A DNA stretch of 6,133 bases. Origin: Candidatus Zixiibacteriota bacterium (GTDB lineage Bacteria; Zixibacteria; MSB-5A5; GN15; FEB-12). Of this stretch, positions 1-6,133 are shown piece by piece (positions within the stretch are counted from its first letter, which is position 1; every line of letters starts with the position of its first letter). The translations under genes were made by a program, and so were the position numbers. The notes under the pieces are model-generated. The model was not told the origin of the DNA and ran no database searches. It saw only the letters and a list, made by a program, of their open reading frames with translations. The stretch spans positions 1 through 6,133 of the forward strand of contig JADFLZ010000140.1 of NCBI GenBank assembly GCA_022564135.1, written 5' to 3'.

Positions 1-2467
1 CTACTCGCTCGGCGTTCTGTCTGACAACGTAATTTTTGTCGTTAATCTGAGGAATCAAGCGCCTGCGTCCGAACATGGTGGTGACATAGCCTTTTTCTCT
101 GGCAAAGGCAATAGTCTCATCCATATACTTTCTTATGCCGGCATACCGCTTGAAGTACGTCTCAATGAACTCTTTGGACTGCTCCAGATTAAGCTCCGAT
201 TGCTGTGACAGTCCGTATGCCGATACTCCGTAAATAATGGCAAAATTGGCGGTTTTGGCTGAACGACGCATATCGGGAGTGACCTGGTCGATGGTTACAT
301 TGTAAACTTCGGCGGCTGTGCGAGTGTGGATATCTTCGGAATTCACAAAGGCCTTGACCAGAACTTTGTCTCCGGAGTAGTGAGCTAATAAACGCAGCTC
401 AATCTGTGAATAATCCGCTATCAGCAAAACATAGTCTTTGTCTCTGGGTATAAACGCTTTTCTGATTCTGCGTCCTTCTTCGGTGCGGACCGGAATATTC
501 TGAAGGTTCGGGTTTGTCGATGACAGCCTGCCGGTGGCGGCTATAGTCTGATTAAAAGAAGTGTGCACGCGGCCGGTTTTTTTATCGATGAGCTTGGGAA
601 TGGCGTCTATATAAGTATTTTTGAGTTTGGTTAGCTGTCTGTAATTGAGAATTATCTTAGGTAGTTCATGTAATTCGGCCAGTTCTTCCAGCACGCGAAC
701 ATCAGTCGAGTAGCCGGTTTTCTTGGCCGTCTTCCCTTTTGTGGGCAGCCCCAGTTTATCAAATAAAATATGAGAGAGCTGCTGGGTAGAATTTATATTA
801 AACTCTCCCCCGGCTATTTTATAAATGCTTTTGGTCAGTTTATTCAGTTCTGTTTCAGATTCTTTGGAGAGTTTGCTTAAAAAATCCGGGTCGACTCTGA
901 TGCCTGTTTCTTCCATATCTGCCAGAATGCGCACCAGCGGCAGCTCTATATTGTAATAGAGATTCTGCATTTCGTTTTCTTCAATTAATGGCGCAAGTTT
1001 TCCGCGAAGTCTGAAAGTGTAGTCGGCGTCTTCGGCGGCGTAAAAAACGGCATCTTTGACAGGCACGGTTGCAAAACTTGTCTGGCTTTTGCCGCTGCCG
1101 ATTAAGTCAGTTATCGGCTGCATCTGGTAATCAAAATATTTGCGGGCCAAAAATGTAAGCGAATGTTCACGCGAGAGCGAGTCTGTCAGATACGAGGCTA
1201 TCATTGTGTCAAAACTGATTGGATCTATATTCAAATTATTGTGATGAAATATTTCGAGATCATACTTAAGGTTCTGTCCAAACTTTTGGACTTTTTTGTC
1301 TTCCAATAGCTTTTTTAGTTCTGCGATAGTTTCGTCGTAAGGCAGATTTTGTTTTTCATCTTCATGCGCGATCGGAATGTAATAAGCGGTGCCGGCAGCG
1401 CTTGACAAAGAAACACCTACTAAAACAGCTTCACGGGTGTTAAGCGATGACGTTTCCGTATCAACTGCTACTTCTTTGCAGCTTCTGAGTTTCTTTATCA
1501 GTTCTTTTAATTCTTCAAGATTGGTTATCTGGATATAATTTAGCTTTTGCTTCTTAGCCTCGGTTTCTTCTTTTTGTGCTGCAGCATCTTCGGGTAAAAA
1601 CTCTCTGGCCAGCCTGTTGAATTCCAGCTCTTTGAACAGTTTTCCGGCAGCGGCTTTGTCCGGTTCTTGTTTTTTTAATTTTTCCAGTTCAAACGGAAGC
1701 GGTACTTCAAGATGAATTGTTACCAGCTCTTTAGACAGTCTGGCGCTTTCCATATTATTGGCAATCTTCTCGCGCACGCCTTTGGCTGTTATCTGTTCAT
1801 AAGATTTTAGAACATCTTCGAGCGTGTCAAATTGCGTCAGCAGACTGTCTGCAGTTTTGGGGCCTATGCCGGGTACCCCGGGGATATTGTCAGAGCTGTC
1901 GCCCATCAGAGCCAGCTTGTCGATTACTCTTTCAGGATAGACGCCAAACTTTTCTTTAACTTCTTCGGGTCCCATTTTGTTATATATGCCGGCTTTTTTA
2001 CCGGGATATAAGATGCCGACGTTGTCACCTACTAACTGAAAGAAATCTTTATCACCTGTCACGCACCAGACCTGAACGCCTTGCTTCGCTGCTTTCAATG
2101 CAAAAGTTCCGATAATATCGTCTGCCTCGAATCCGTCCAATTCTATAATAGGAATACGAAAGGCTTCAATAGCCTGGCGGATTTTTGGAATCTGGGTCAC
2201 TAAATCATCCGGCATTTTGGCGCGGGTGGACTTGTATTCAGCGTATCTTTCATGACGGAAGGTCGGTTTTTTGGTGTCAAGCACAACTGCTATATAATCA
2301 GGCTGTTCGTCTCGTATGATTTTAAGCAGTGAATTTACAAAGCCAAAGATGGCAGATGTGTTTTCACCCTTGGAGTTAAACAGAGGATTTCGGATAAAAG
2401 CAAAATAAGCTCTGTAGATTAAAGCATAGCCGTCAATGAGATAGAGCTTTTTCTTCTCAGCGCTCAT
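1..2467 (-). CDS. polA: DNA polymerase I (C-terminus beyond window)
   Basis: Pol I fills gaps in repair and replaces RNA primers on the lagging strand. From the ATG at 2467 the frame stays open for 822 codons and runs off the left edge at residues QNAERV. Comparison with E. coli (928 residues, offset about 20) suggests some 85 residues are missing, including the catalytic VHDE motif. The 5'-nuclease domain (about 1-290) shows the acidic metal-binding set D12, D64, E114, D116, D117, D139, D141, D190 and D193, with a helix-hairpin-helix GVPGIGPKTA near 197-206. The 3'-5' exonuclease (about 310-490) keeps all its motifs: D336 and E338 (VDTET), D403 (QNLKYD), Y476 and D480 (YAAEDAD), so proofreading should be active. 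In the polymerase domain motif A is DYSQIELR with D685, and the O helix has R734, K738, F742 and Y746. The ATG overlaps the nadD stop as ATGA; the nearest Shine-Dalgarno-like AAGG is 12 bases away, so the start is probably coupled to nadD. Confidence 0.97.
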   Translation of the reverse strand, partial: MSAEKKKLYLIDGYALIYRAYFAFIRNPLFNSKGENTSAIFGFVNSLLKIIRDEQPDYIAVVLDTKKPTFRHERYAEYKSTRAKMPDDLVTQIPKIRQAIEAFRIPIIELDGFEADDIIGTFALKAAKQGVQVWCVTGDKDFFQLVGDNVGILYPGKKAGIYNKMGPEEVKEKFGVYPERVIDKLALMGDSSDNIPGVPGIGPKTADSLLTQFDTLEDVLKSYEQITAKGVREKIANNMESARLSKELVTIHLEVPLPFELEKLKKQEPDKAAAGKLFKELEFNRLAREFLPEDAAAQKEETEAKKQKLNYIQITNLEELKELIKKLRSCKEVAVDTETSSLNTREAVLVGVSLSSAAGTAYYIPIAHEDEKQNLPYDETIAELKKLLEDKKVQKFGQNLKYDLEIFHHNNLNIDPISFDTMIASYLTDSLSREHSLTFLARKYFDYQMQPITDLIGSGKSQTSFATVPVKDAVFYAAEDADYTFRLRGKLAPLIEENEMQNLYYNIELPLVRILADMEETGIRVDPDFLSKLSKESETELNKLTKSIYKIAGGEFNINSTQQLSHILFDKLGLPTKGKTAKKTGYSTDVRVLEELAELHELPKIILNYRQLTKLKNTYIDAIPKLIDKKTGRVHTSFNQTIAATGRLSSTNPNLQNIPVRTEEGRRIRKAFIPRDKDYVLLIADYSQIELRLLAHYSGDKVLVKAFVNSEDIHTRTAAEVYNVTIDQVTPDMRRSAKTANFAIIYGVSAYGLSQQSELNLEQSKEFIETYFKRYAGIRKYMDETIAFAREKGYVTTMFGRRRLIPQINDKNYVVRQNAERV
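2464..2467 (-). other. ATGA stop-start overlap between nadD and polA
   Basis: On the minus strand the four bases ATGA hold the polA start codon (ATG) and the nadD stop codon (TGA). This is the classical arrangement for re-initiation by a terminating ribosome. The site for polA would otherwise rely on a distant AAGG. Confidence 0.85.
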
Positions 2468-3066
2468 TTGTTGTAAATACCTTTTTCAAAAATGTATTTA
2501 GCTGCACTTGCCGGAACGTATTCTGTAAGTTCATCAAAAGTACTGCCGCTTTTAATCATTTTGCGAATTTCGCTCGATGAAATATCAAGCTCTGATATTT
2601 CGACCAATTCGACCGGCAGTTGAGATTTATTATTATAATCTGAGCCGGGACGGCTTCCTGCAATAAATTCTACTTCGGATTTTAGTTCTTCAGCCATATA
2701 CCAGTTGTCTATTGTGCTGATATTATCGGAACCAATAATAAAATAAAAGCTAACTTTTGGGAATCGTTTTTTAAGCGCTCGAATGGTGTCAATGGTATAG
2801 CCCGAAAGATTCTCTTCCGCTTCAATCTCACATATTAAAAATTCAGACAAGTCCGCAAGAGCAGCTTTTAACATAGCCAGCCGGTCTGAATAATTTGCTA
2901 CGCTCAAGCGACTTTTGTTAGGGTGTTTTACTGCCGGAATTGCCAAAACACCGTCGAGTTCTTTTTTGCTGCAAATTTCTTTTGCAAGATTTATATGACC
3001 GTTATGGATCGGGTCAAAACTGCCCCCAAGAATCCCCCACTTGCCGCCGTTTTCAGGATTCGGCAT
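2464..3066 (-). CDS. nadD: Nicotinate-nucleotide adenylyltransferase
   Basis: NadD transfers AMP from ATP to nicotinate mononucleotide, giving deamido-NAD, the step before amidation to NAD; it acts in the cytoplasm. The 200 residues match the family's usual length (about 190-215). The nucleotide-binding signature is GGSFDPIHNGH, with the HxGH histidines at H21 and H24. The middle of the protein carries IIGSDN with D114, then W122, and RPG at 139-141. SSSEIR (163-168) is the C-terminal ATP-binding motif usually written SSTxIR. One deviation is visible: the usual PPHK or PPHR motif, with a conserved histidine, reads HPNK at 48-51, so Asn50 stands where His is expected. The ATG is the only usable start before GGSFDP. 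It lies inside the end of the BamD-like gene (14-base overlap) with CAGGA five bases upstream. Its TGA stop overlaps the polA start. Function is confident; the effect of the substitution is not known. Confidence 0.95.
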   Translation of the reverse strand: MPNPENGGKWGILGGSFDPIHNGHINLAKEICSKKELDGVLAIPAVKHPNKSRLSVANYSDRLAMLKAALADLSEFLICEIEAEENLSGYTIDTIRALKKRFPKVSFYFIIGSDNISTIDNWYMAEELKSEVEFIAGSRPGSDYNNKSQLPVELVEISELDISSSEIRKMIKSGSTFDELTEYVPASAAKYIFEKGIYNK

Positions 3067-3994
3067 GCTGATCCTGCGAGAGCATACTCTGTTTGTCTGC
3101 TATAAGACTCAGGTATTTTTTGGCGCTGCTCACACGGTCATCATTCGGATACTCTTTGATAAACGATTCGAATTTTTCTTTGGCGCTGTCCATCTCCCCT
3201 TTGTTAAATGCTGAAAGCCCGCTTTTAAATGATGCCTCAGTAGCTTTCTTCTTAGCCTCTTGAGCCAATTCGTGTTCAGGAAAGATAATCAGGAAGTTTT
3301 CAAAGGCCGTGTGGGCCTCGGCATAATTTCCAATGGAAAAGTCCATTTCTGCATATTCAAAAACAGCATTGGCGGTATACTCAGAATTGGTATAGTCGTC
3401 AATGACTATCTGATAGTACTTTTTGGCGGCTCTATAGGCTCCGATATGACGATAGACAACAGCACTCTTATAATATTTATAAGCCAGTCGAGAATTAGCT
3501 GCTTTCAGGTAGTTCTGGGCATCGGCAATCAGATGAGACTCCGGGAAATCTATTAAGAAATCTTCGAGCTGCTTGATTGCGACCACAAGTTCAGACTGGT
3601 CGAGCCCATAATGCTTTGGAGTTCCCTCATAATAAGAGACAGCTCTCATAAAGATGGCGTTTTCAAAATAAGCGCTCGAGGGATAATTAAGCGCCAGGCG
3701 GTTAAACTCAACAGCCGCTACCTCATAATCTTTGTTGCCAAGATAGGCCAGAGCCAGGTGATACTGGGCGGTATCGACAACGGAATTACCCGGATGATTG
3801 TATACCACGGTCTGAAACAACTCTATGGCGTTAAGATACTTTCTGTTTTCGTATTCTTTAATTCCCAGATCGAGTAATTCTTTGGCGGGCATATTAGTCA
3901 GGCTCGGTCTGCCACCGCAGCCTAAGGCCATCGCCGATATTATTAATAATGTAAAAAGCAGCCGGATGAAATAAGTCGGGGTAGAAATCTTCAA
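3053..3994 (-). CDS. bamD: BamD-like outer-membrane assembly lipoprotein (TPR repeats)
   Basis: BamD is the essential lipoprotein of the BAM complex, which folds beta-barrel proteins into the outer membrane. It sits on the periplasmic face of that membrane and contacts BamA. The 313-residue product starts with a lipoprotein signal: a basic N-terminus (R11), a hydrophobic core at about 12-24, and an acceptable though non-ideal lipobox ALGC with the lipidated cysteine at C26. The next residue is Gly, not the Asp that retains lipoproteins in the inner membrane of E. coli. About six TPR-like units follow, each ending in a phrase like the HPGNS, YPSS, FPES and YPND seen near residues 67, 104, 150 and 285. 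This spacing and YPxS signature are typical of BamD/YfiO. E. coli BamD has about 245 residues, so this protein is roughly 65 longer, mostly as an extra C-terminal repeat. The start is TTG; no ATG lies upstream in frame, and the first internal one (M22) would destroy the signal peptide. A generic TPR lipoprotein is the main alternative. Confidence 0.85.
   Translation of the reverse strand: MKISTPTYFIRLLFTLLIISAMALGCGGRPSLTNMPAKELLDLGIKEYENRKYLNAIELFQTVVYNHPGNSVVDTAQYHLALAYLGNKDYEVAAVEFNRLALNYPSSAYFENAIFMRAVSYYEGTPKHYGLDQSELVVAIKQLEDFLIDFPESHLIADAQNYLKAANSRLAYKYYKSAVVYRHIGAYRAAKKYYQIVIDDYTNSEYTANAVFEYAEMDFSIGNYAEAHTAFENFLIIFPEHELAQEAKKKATEASFKSGLSAFNKGEMDSAKEKFESFIKEYPNDDRVSSAKKYLSLIADKQSMLSQDQHAES
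3072..3076 (-). promoter_or_regulatory. Ribosome binding site of nadD
   Basis: CAGGA lies five bases before the nadD ATG, entirely within the BamD-like coding sequence. It supports the start that gives the 14-base overlap rather than any later codon. Confidence 0.55.
3991..3994 (-). other. TTGA stop-start overlap between transglycosylase and BamD-like gene
   Basis: The four bases TTGA hold the TTG start of the BamD-like gene and the TGA stop of the transglycosylase, the same geometry as ATGA but with a rare start codon. Confidence 0.75.
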
Positions 3995-4635
3995 GTTCGG
4001 TATGTCTCCTTCAGCATATCGTAATTTTTGAGCACTTTATTCAGGTATTTTTGAGGCAACGGCTTTTTCTTGCGCATTAATTTTCTCAGGGTTCCCTCTC
4101 CCACATTGTAGGCCACTATTGCCTTTTTGACGTCTCCGAATTTCAGTATCTGCTCAAACAGATGATGAGTCCCCAGTTTTATATTACTTCTGGGCTCAAA
4201 CAAAGTTCCCTTGCCGGTCCAGTCGACACCGGCCCGGGTGGCCACGTCTTTACCGACAAACGGCACTACCTGCATAAGACCTCTGGCGCCATAGGACGAG
4301 CGCTGACCTTTCTTAAACGATGACTCTGTCAGAATTACCGCCATTATAAACAGCGGATCATACTGGTATTTTTTGCTTTCGCTGTAGATTACTTCTGCCA
4401 GCTGCTGTACTTCTTCGTCGCTGAAACCGATTTGAAAATCATCGATAGCTTTGAAAATCTGCAGCTTTTCTTCAAGTTCAGAAATCCGTTTCTGCTGAAA
4501 ATTAATTTGCTGCTCCAGATCAAATTTATCTTTTATAAGATAAATCAAGAGTGCCGATTGCAGCAAGTATATCAGCATCAACAGCAAGGAAATCGGCTTG
4601 GAAAGAAATATCCCCAGTTTATCGTATTGAATCAT
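3991..4635 (-). CDS. Membrane-anchored SLT-family lytic transglycosylase
   Basis: This 214-residue protein is predicted to cleave the MurNAc-GlcNAc glycosidic bond of peptidoglycan, forming 1,6-anhydro-MurNAc ends, on the periplasmic side of the inner membrane. One hydrophobic segment (about residues 14-34, rich in Leu and Ile, with no clear cleavage site) should be an uncleaved signal anchor. A short charged coiled coil follows at about 38-62, then the SLT (lysozyme-like) domain at about 75-205. The catalytic glutamate is E104 in the motif ILTESSF. GARGLMQV (116-123) and AYNVG (175-179) are the other two hallmark motifs of the family. The compact layout of anchor, coiled coil and SLT domain is smaller than Slt70 or MltF and cannot be assigned to a named E. 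coli type. The ATG is two bases after the rimO stop, with GGAG seven bases upstream. Its last four bases overlap the start of the BamD-like gene. The position beside BamD suggests an envelope-assembly role, which is inference. Confidence 0.93.
   Translation of the reverse strand: MIQYDKLGIFLSKPISLLLMLIYLLQSALLIYLIKDKFDLEQQINFQQKRISELEEKLQIFKAIDDFQIGFSDEEVQQLAEVIYSESKKYQYDPLFIMAVILTESSFKKGQRSSYGARGLMQVVPFVGKDVATRAGVDWTGKGTLFEPRSNIKLGTHHLFEQILKFGDVKKAIVAYNVGEGTLRKLMRKKKPLPQKYLNKVLKNYDMLKETYRT
4006..4011 (-). promoter_or_regulatory. Ribosome binding site of the BamD-like gene
   Basis: AAGGAG on the minus strand, within the end of the transglycosylase gene, is a strong match to the Shine-Dalgarno consensus. 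It is 11 bases from the TTG start, somewhat long. A strong site with a weak codon and a TTGA overlap with the preceding stop suggests translation coupled to the transglycosylase. Confidence 0.6.
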
Positions 4636-4637
4636 AA

Positions 4638-5960
4638 CTATTCTCCGGTTACGGTTCCTCTCAAATCATATCCATCTGATTCGTCAATCAATACGTCATA
4701 AAAGCCGCCGACTTGGCAGCTGTTACCATATATTTTTACTTCCTGATCAATTTCAGGACAATCGGCATAGGTGCGGCCGCTGGCAATTCCCTCAGAGTCA
4801 ATTTCATCAACCAGAACTTTCTGAACAGTCCCGATCAGATCGTTATTGTTCTCAAAAGCAATGTCACGCTGCAGGTTCATCAGTGCGTCCATTCTTTCTA
4901 TCTTAACTTTTTCCGGAATCTGGCCGCTTAGTTTTTCTGCCGGTGTGCCGTCTTCGGGGGAGTAACGGAAAACGCCCATACGGTCGAGTCTGTTTTCAGA
5001 TACAAAATCATAAAGTTCGTTAAATTGCTTTTTTGTTTCTCCGGGGAAGCCGACAATAAAAGTAGTGCGAATGATCGCGTCGCTGCTGGTTTTTCTTATT
5101 TTGTCCAGAAGTTTATCTATGCGGGGTCTGTCTACCAGCCGCTTCATTCTTGACAAGATATCGCTGTTGACATGCTGCAGCGGCAAATCATAGTAGTTTA
5201 AGGTTTTGTTATCGGCAGCCATATATTCAACGAGACTATCTTTGACCTGCCCCGGATATAAATATAAAAGTCGTATCCAGTCTATGCCGTCGACCTGCTC
5301 CAGAGCTTTAAGAAGAGTAATTATATCGGGGCGGTCTTTTAAGTCATAGCCCCAGAGTGTGGCTTCCTGAGATACCAGTATCAATTCTTTTTTGCCGTTT
5401 TCCGCCAAAAACCGGGCTTCTTTGATAATTGAATCAAGCGGTCTGCTGCGATATCTCCCCCGCATTTTAGGAATGGCACAGTAAGTGCAGGGACGATCGC
5501 AGCCATCGGAAATTTTCAGATACGAATAAGGCCAGTCGTCAGAGATAAAGCGATTTCTGAAATTCAAATAGCCCAGTTTGCGGGTCTCAAGTTTTATAGT
5601 CTTGTCAAATCGAACAGAACCGCTGACAGCTTTGGCTATGGAGTCGAGCGCACCGTGACCGAAAGCGCCGTCAAGTTCAGGTATGCCCTCCAGAAGTTCG
5701 TCGCCGTTGCGCTGGGTGAGACATCCGGCAGCATAAAGAGATTTTAGAATACCGTTATTTTTGAATTCAGATAGATTCAAAATTGCATTTATAGATTCTT
5801 CTTTAGCTTCTTGTATAAAGCCGCAGGTATTAACAATTATAGACTCTGCCCGGTCGGGTGAACTGACCGGAGTGTGTCCCTCGGCAATCAGTCTGGCCGC
5901 TATGTAGTCGGCATCGACATCGTTTTTGGGGCAGCCTAATTTATGAATATAGAAATTCAT
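4638..5960 (-). CDS. rimO: Ribosomal protein S12 (aspartate) methylthiotransferase RimO
   Basis: RimO is a cytoplasmic radical-SAM enzyme that adds a methylthio group to the beta carbon of a conserved aspartate of ribosomal protein S12, using two 4Fe-4S clusters and S-adenosylmethionine. All three family domains are visible in the 440 residues, close to the 441 of the E. coli enzyme. The N-terminal UPF0004 domain has its three cluster cysteines at C10 (KLGCPKN), C46 (NTCGF) and C80 (AAGCL). The radical-SAM CxxxCxxC motif is C154, C158 and C161 (DGCDRPCTYCAIPKMRGRY). A C-terminal TRAM domain runs from about residue 375. KLGCPKN and LPLQH point to RimO rather than the tRNA enzyme MiaB, which normally has GCQMN. 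The ATG at 5960 gives the normal short N-terminus. It lies three bases after the previous stop and has no good Shine-Dalgarno sequence (TTAGAAG abuts the ATG), so translation probably depends on the upstream gene. The gene is intact. Confidence 0.96.
   Translation of the reverse strand: MNFYIHKLGCPKNDVDADYIAARLIAEGHTPVSSPDRAESIIVNTCGFIQEAKEESINAILNLSEFKNNGILKSLYAAGCLTQRNGDELLEGIPELDGAFGHGALDSIAKAVSGSVRFDKTIKLETRKLGYLNFRNRFISDDWPYSYLKISDGCDRPCTYCAIPKMRGRYRSRPLDSIIKEARFLAENGKKELILVSQEATLWGYDLKDRPDIITLLKALEQVDGIDWIRLLYLYPGQVKDSLVEYMAADNKTLNYYDLPLQHVNSDILSRMKRLVDRPRIDKLLDKIRKTSSDAIIRTTFIVGFPGETKKQFNELYDFVSENRLDRMGVFRYSPEDGTPAEKLSGQIPEKVKIERMDALMNLQRDIAFENNNDLIGTVQKVLVDEIDSEGIASGRTYADCPEIDQEVKIYGNSCQVGGFYDVLIDESDGYDLRGTVTGE
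4643..4646 (-). promoter_or_regulatory. Ribosome binding site of the lytic transglycosylase gene
   Basis: On the minus strand GGAG lies seven bases before the ATG at 4635, inside the last codons of rimO. It is the best-placed Shine-Dalgarno sequence in the window and supports this start. Confidence 0.7.
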
Positions 5961-5963
5961 CTT

Positions 5964-6133
5964 CTAATAAAGTTTGACTTTCTCAACTGAATCCGGAAAA
6001 TCCGGTGCAAAGCCTCTGGCAGAGCAGCTTGAGTCGGTTTTTTGTGTTAAAAACTCGACTCTGTTGAGATCTTCGTTTATGTCAATATACCGTATTTCCG
6101 CTATTGTCGAATCTGCCATATTCGTAATAAGTT
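5964..6133 (-). CDS. C-terminal fragment of an upstream protein, possibly LolA-like (partial)
   Basis: This reading frame enters from the right edge (first whole codon at 6131) and stays open for 55 codons to a TAG at 5964-5966, three bases before rimO. The fragment begins LITNMADSTIAEIRYID and ends FPDSVEKVKLY. The other two minus-strand frames hit stops within about 50 bases, so this is the only one that can carry a gene into the window. The alternating hydrophobic pattern (IAEIRYIDINEDLNRVEFL), then a gap, then a Phe-Pro-Val ending, resembles the last beta strands of LolA-type outer-membrane lipoprotein carriers, which typically end in a phrase like F-x-F-x-P-P-x-G-V-E-V. That would fit the envelope genes downstream, but the match is only a pattern and no diagnostic motif is present. 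An internal ATG at the fourth codon could start a 52-residue peptide, but no good ribosome binding site can be judged at the edge. A partial upstream gene is much more likely. Confidence 0.55.
   Translation of the reverse strand, partial: LITNMADSTIAEIRYIDINEDLNRVEFLTQKTDSSCSARGFAPDFPDSVEKVKLY

Noticed and set aside
1664..1684. T-rich stretch that could look like a terminator tail
   Set aside because: On the coding strand it is an A-rich run encoding a Lys/Leu-rich linker in polA, with no preceding GC stem.
1871..1878. Palindrome GGGTACCC inside polA
   Set aside because: It encodes the GVPG part of the helix-hairpin-helix motif and is explained by protein constraint.
2923..3105. Plus-strand open frame of 60 codons across the nadD/bamD junction
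   Set aside because: It lies opposite confidently identified genes, has a cysteine-rich low-information product and no family motif; it is an antisense shadow.
3260..3877. Two plus-strand open frames (3260-3556 and 3611-3877) opposite the BamD-like gene
   Set aside because: They mirror the TPR coding sequence, have no recognisable domain, and are explained by codon bias on the other strand.
4432..4931. Two plus-strand open frames (4432-4701 and 4713-4931) opposite the transglycosylase and rimO
   Set aside because: Their products look like reversed coding sequence with no motif, and they overlap well-supported genes over their whole length.
4638..5960. Assignment of the methylthiotransferase as MiaB
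   Set aside because: The N-terminal KLGCPKN motif and the LPLQH stretch fit RimO; MiaB normally shows GCQMN.
5993..6005. Inverted repeat CCGGA-AAA-TCCGG near the end of the upstream gene
   Set aside because: The stem is only 5 bp, lies inside the open frame, and no T-run follows on the minus strand, so it is not a credible terminator.

Overview
The window looks like one continuous, tightly packed minus-strand operon of housekeeping and cell-envelope genes from a Gram-negative bacterium. In order of transcription (high to low coordinates) it holds: the C-terminal end of an unidentified, possibly LolA-like protein (6133 to 5964); rimO, the ribosomal protein S12 methylthiotransferase (5960 to 4638); a small membrane-anchored SLT-type lytic transglycosylase (4635 to 3991); a BamD-like outer-membrane lipoprotein (3994 to 3053); nadD, nicotinate-nucleotide adenylyltransferase (3066 to 2464); and polA, DNA polymerase I (2467 to the window edge, missing roughly its last 85 residues).

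Every junction is closed: a 3-nt gap, a 2-nt gap, a 4-nt TTGA overlap, a 14-nt overlap and a 4-nt ATGA overlap. No intergenic space is large enough for a terminator or promoter, so transcription most likely starts upstream of 6133 and ends beyond position 1. Several starts have weak or poorly spaced Shine-Dalgarno sequences, or a TTG codon, which suggests translational coupling. No stretch over 300 bases lacks a gene. I saw no tRNA, rRNA, CRISPR array, insertion sequence or convincing terminator.

The lipoprotein signal, the BamD family and the possible LolA relative indicate a double-membrane organism. GC content, judged by eye, is in the low-to-mid 40s percent. The divergence of BamD and the mixed gene order suggest a non-proteobacterial lineage, perhaps an FCB-type or candidate phylum such as Zixibacteria, but the window does not prove this.

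Functionally the genes fall into an envelope group (possible LolA-like carrier, lytic transglycosylase, BamD) and a core information/metabolism group (RimO, NadD, Pol I). NadD supplies NAD precursor, and if this organism has an NAD-dependent DNA ligase, NadD and Pol I would both support gap repair. I found no new defence or mobile system. The more notable points are the gene coupling, an extended BamD, a substitution in a conserved NadD motif and a Pol I with all three catalytic modules apparently intact.
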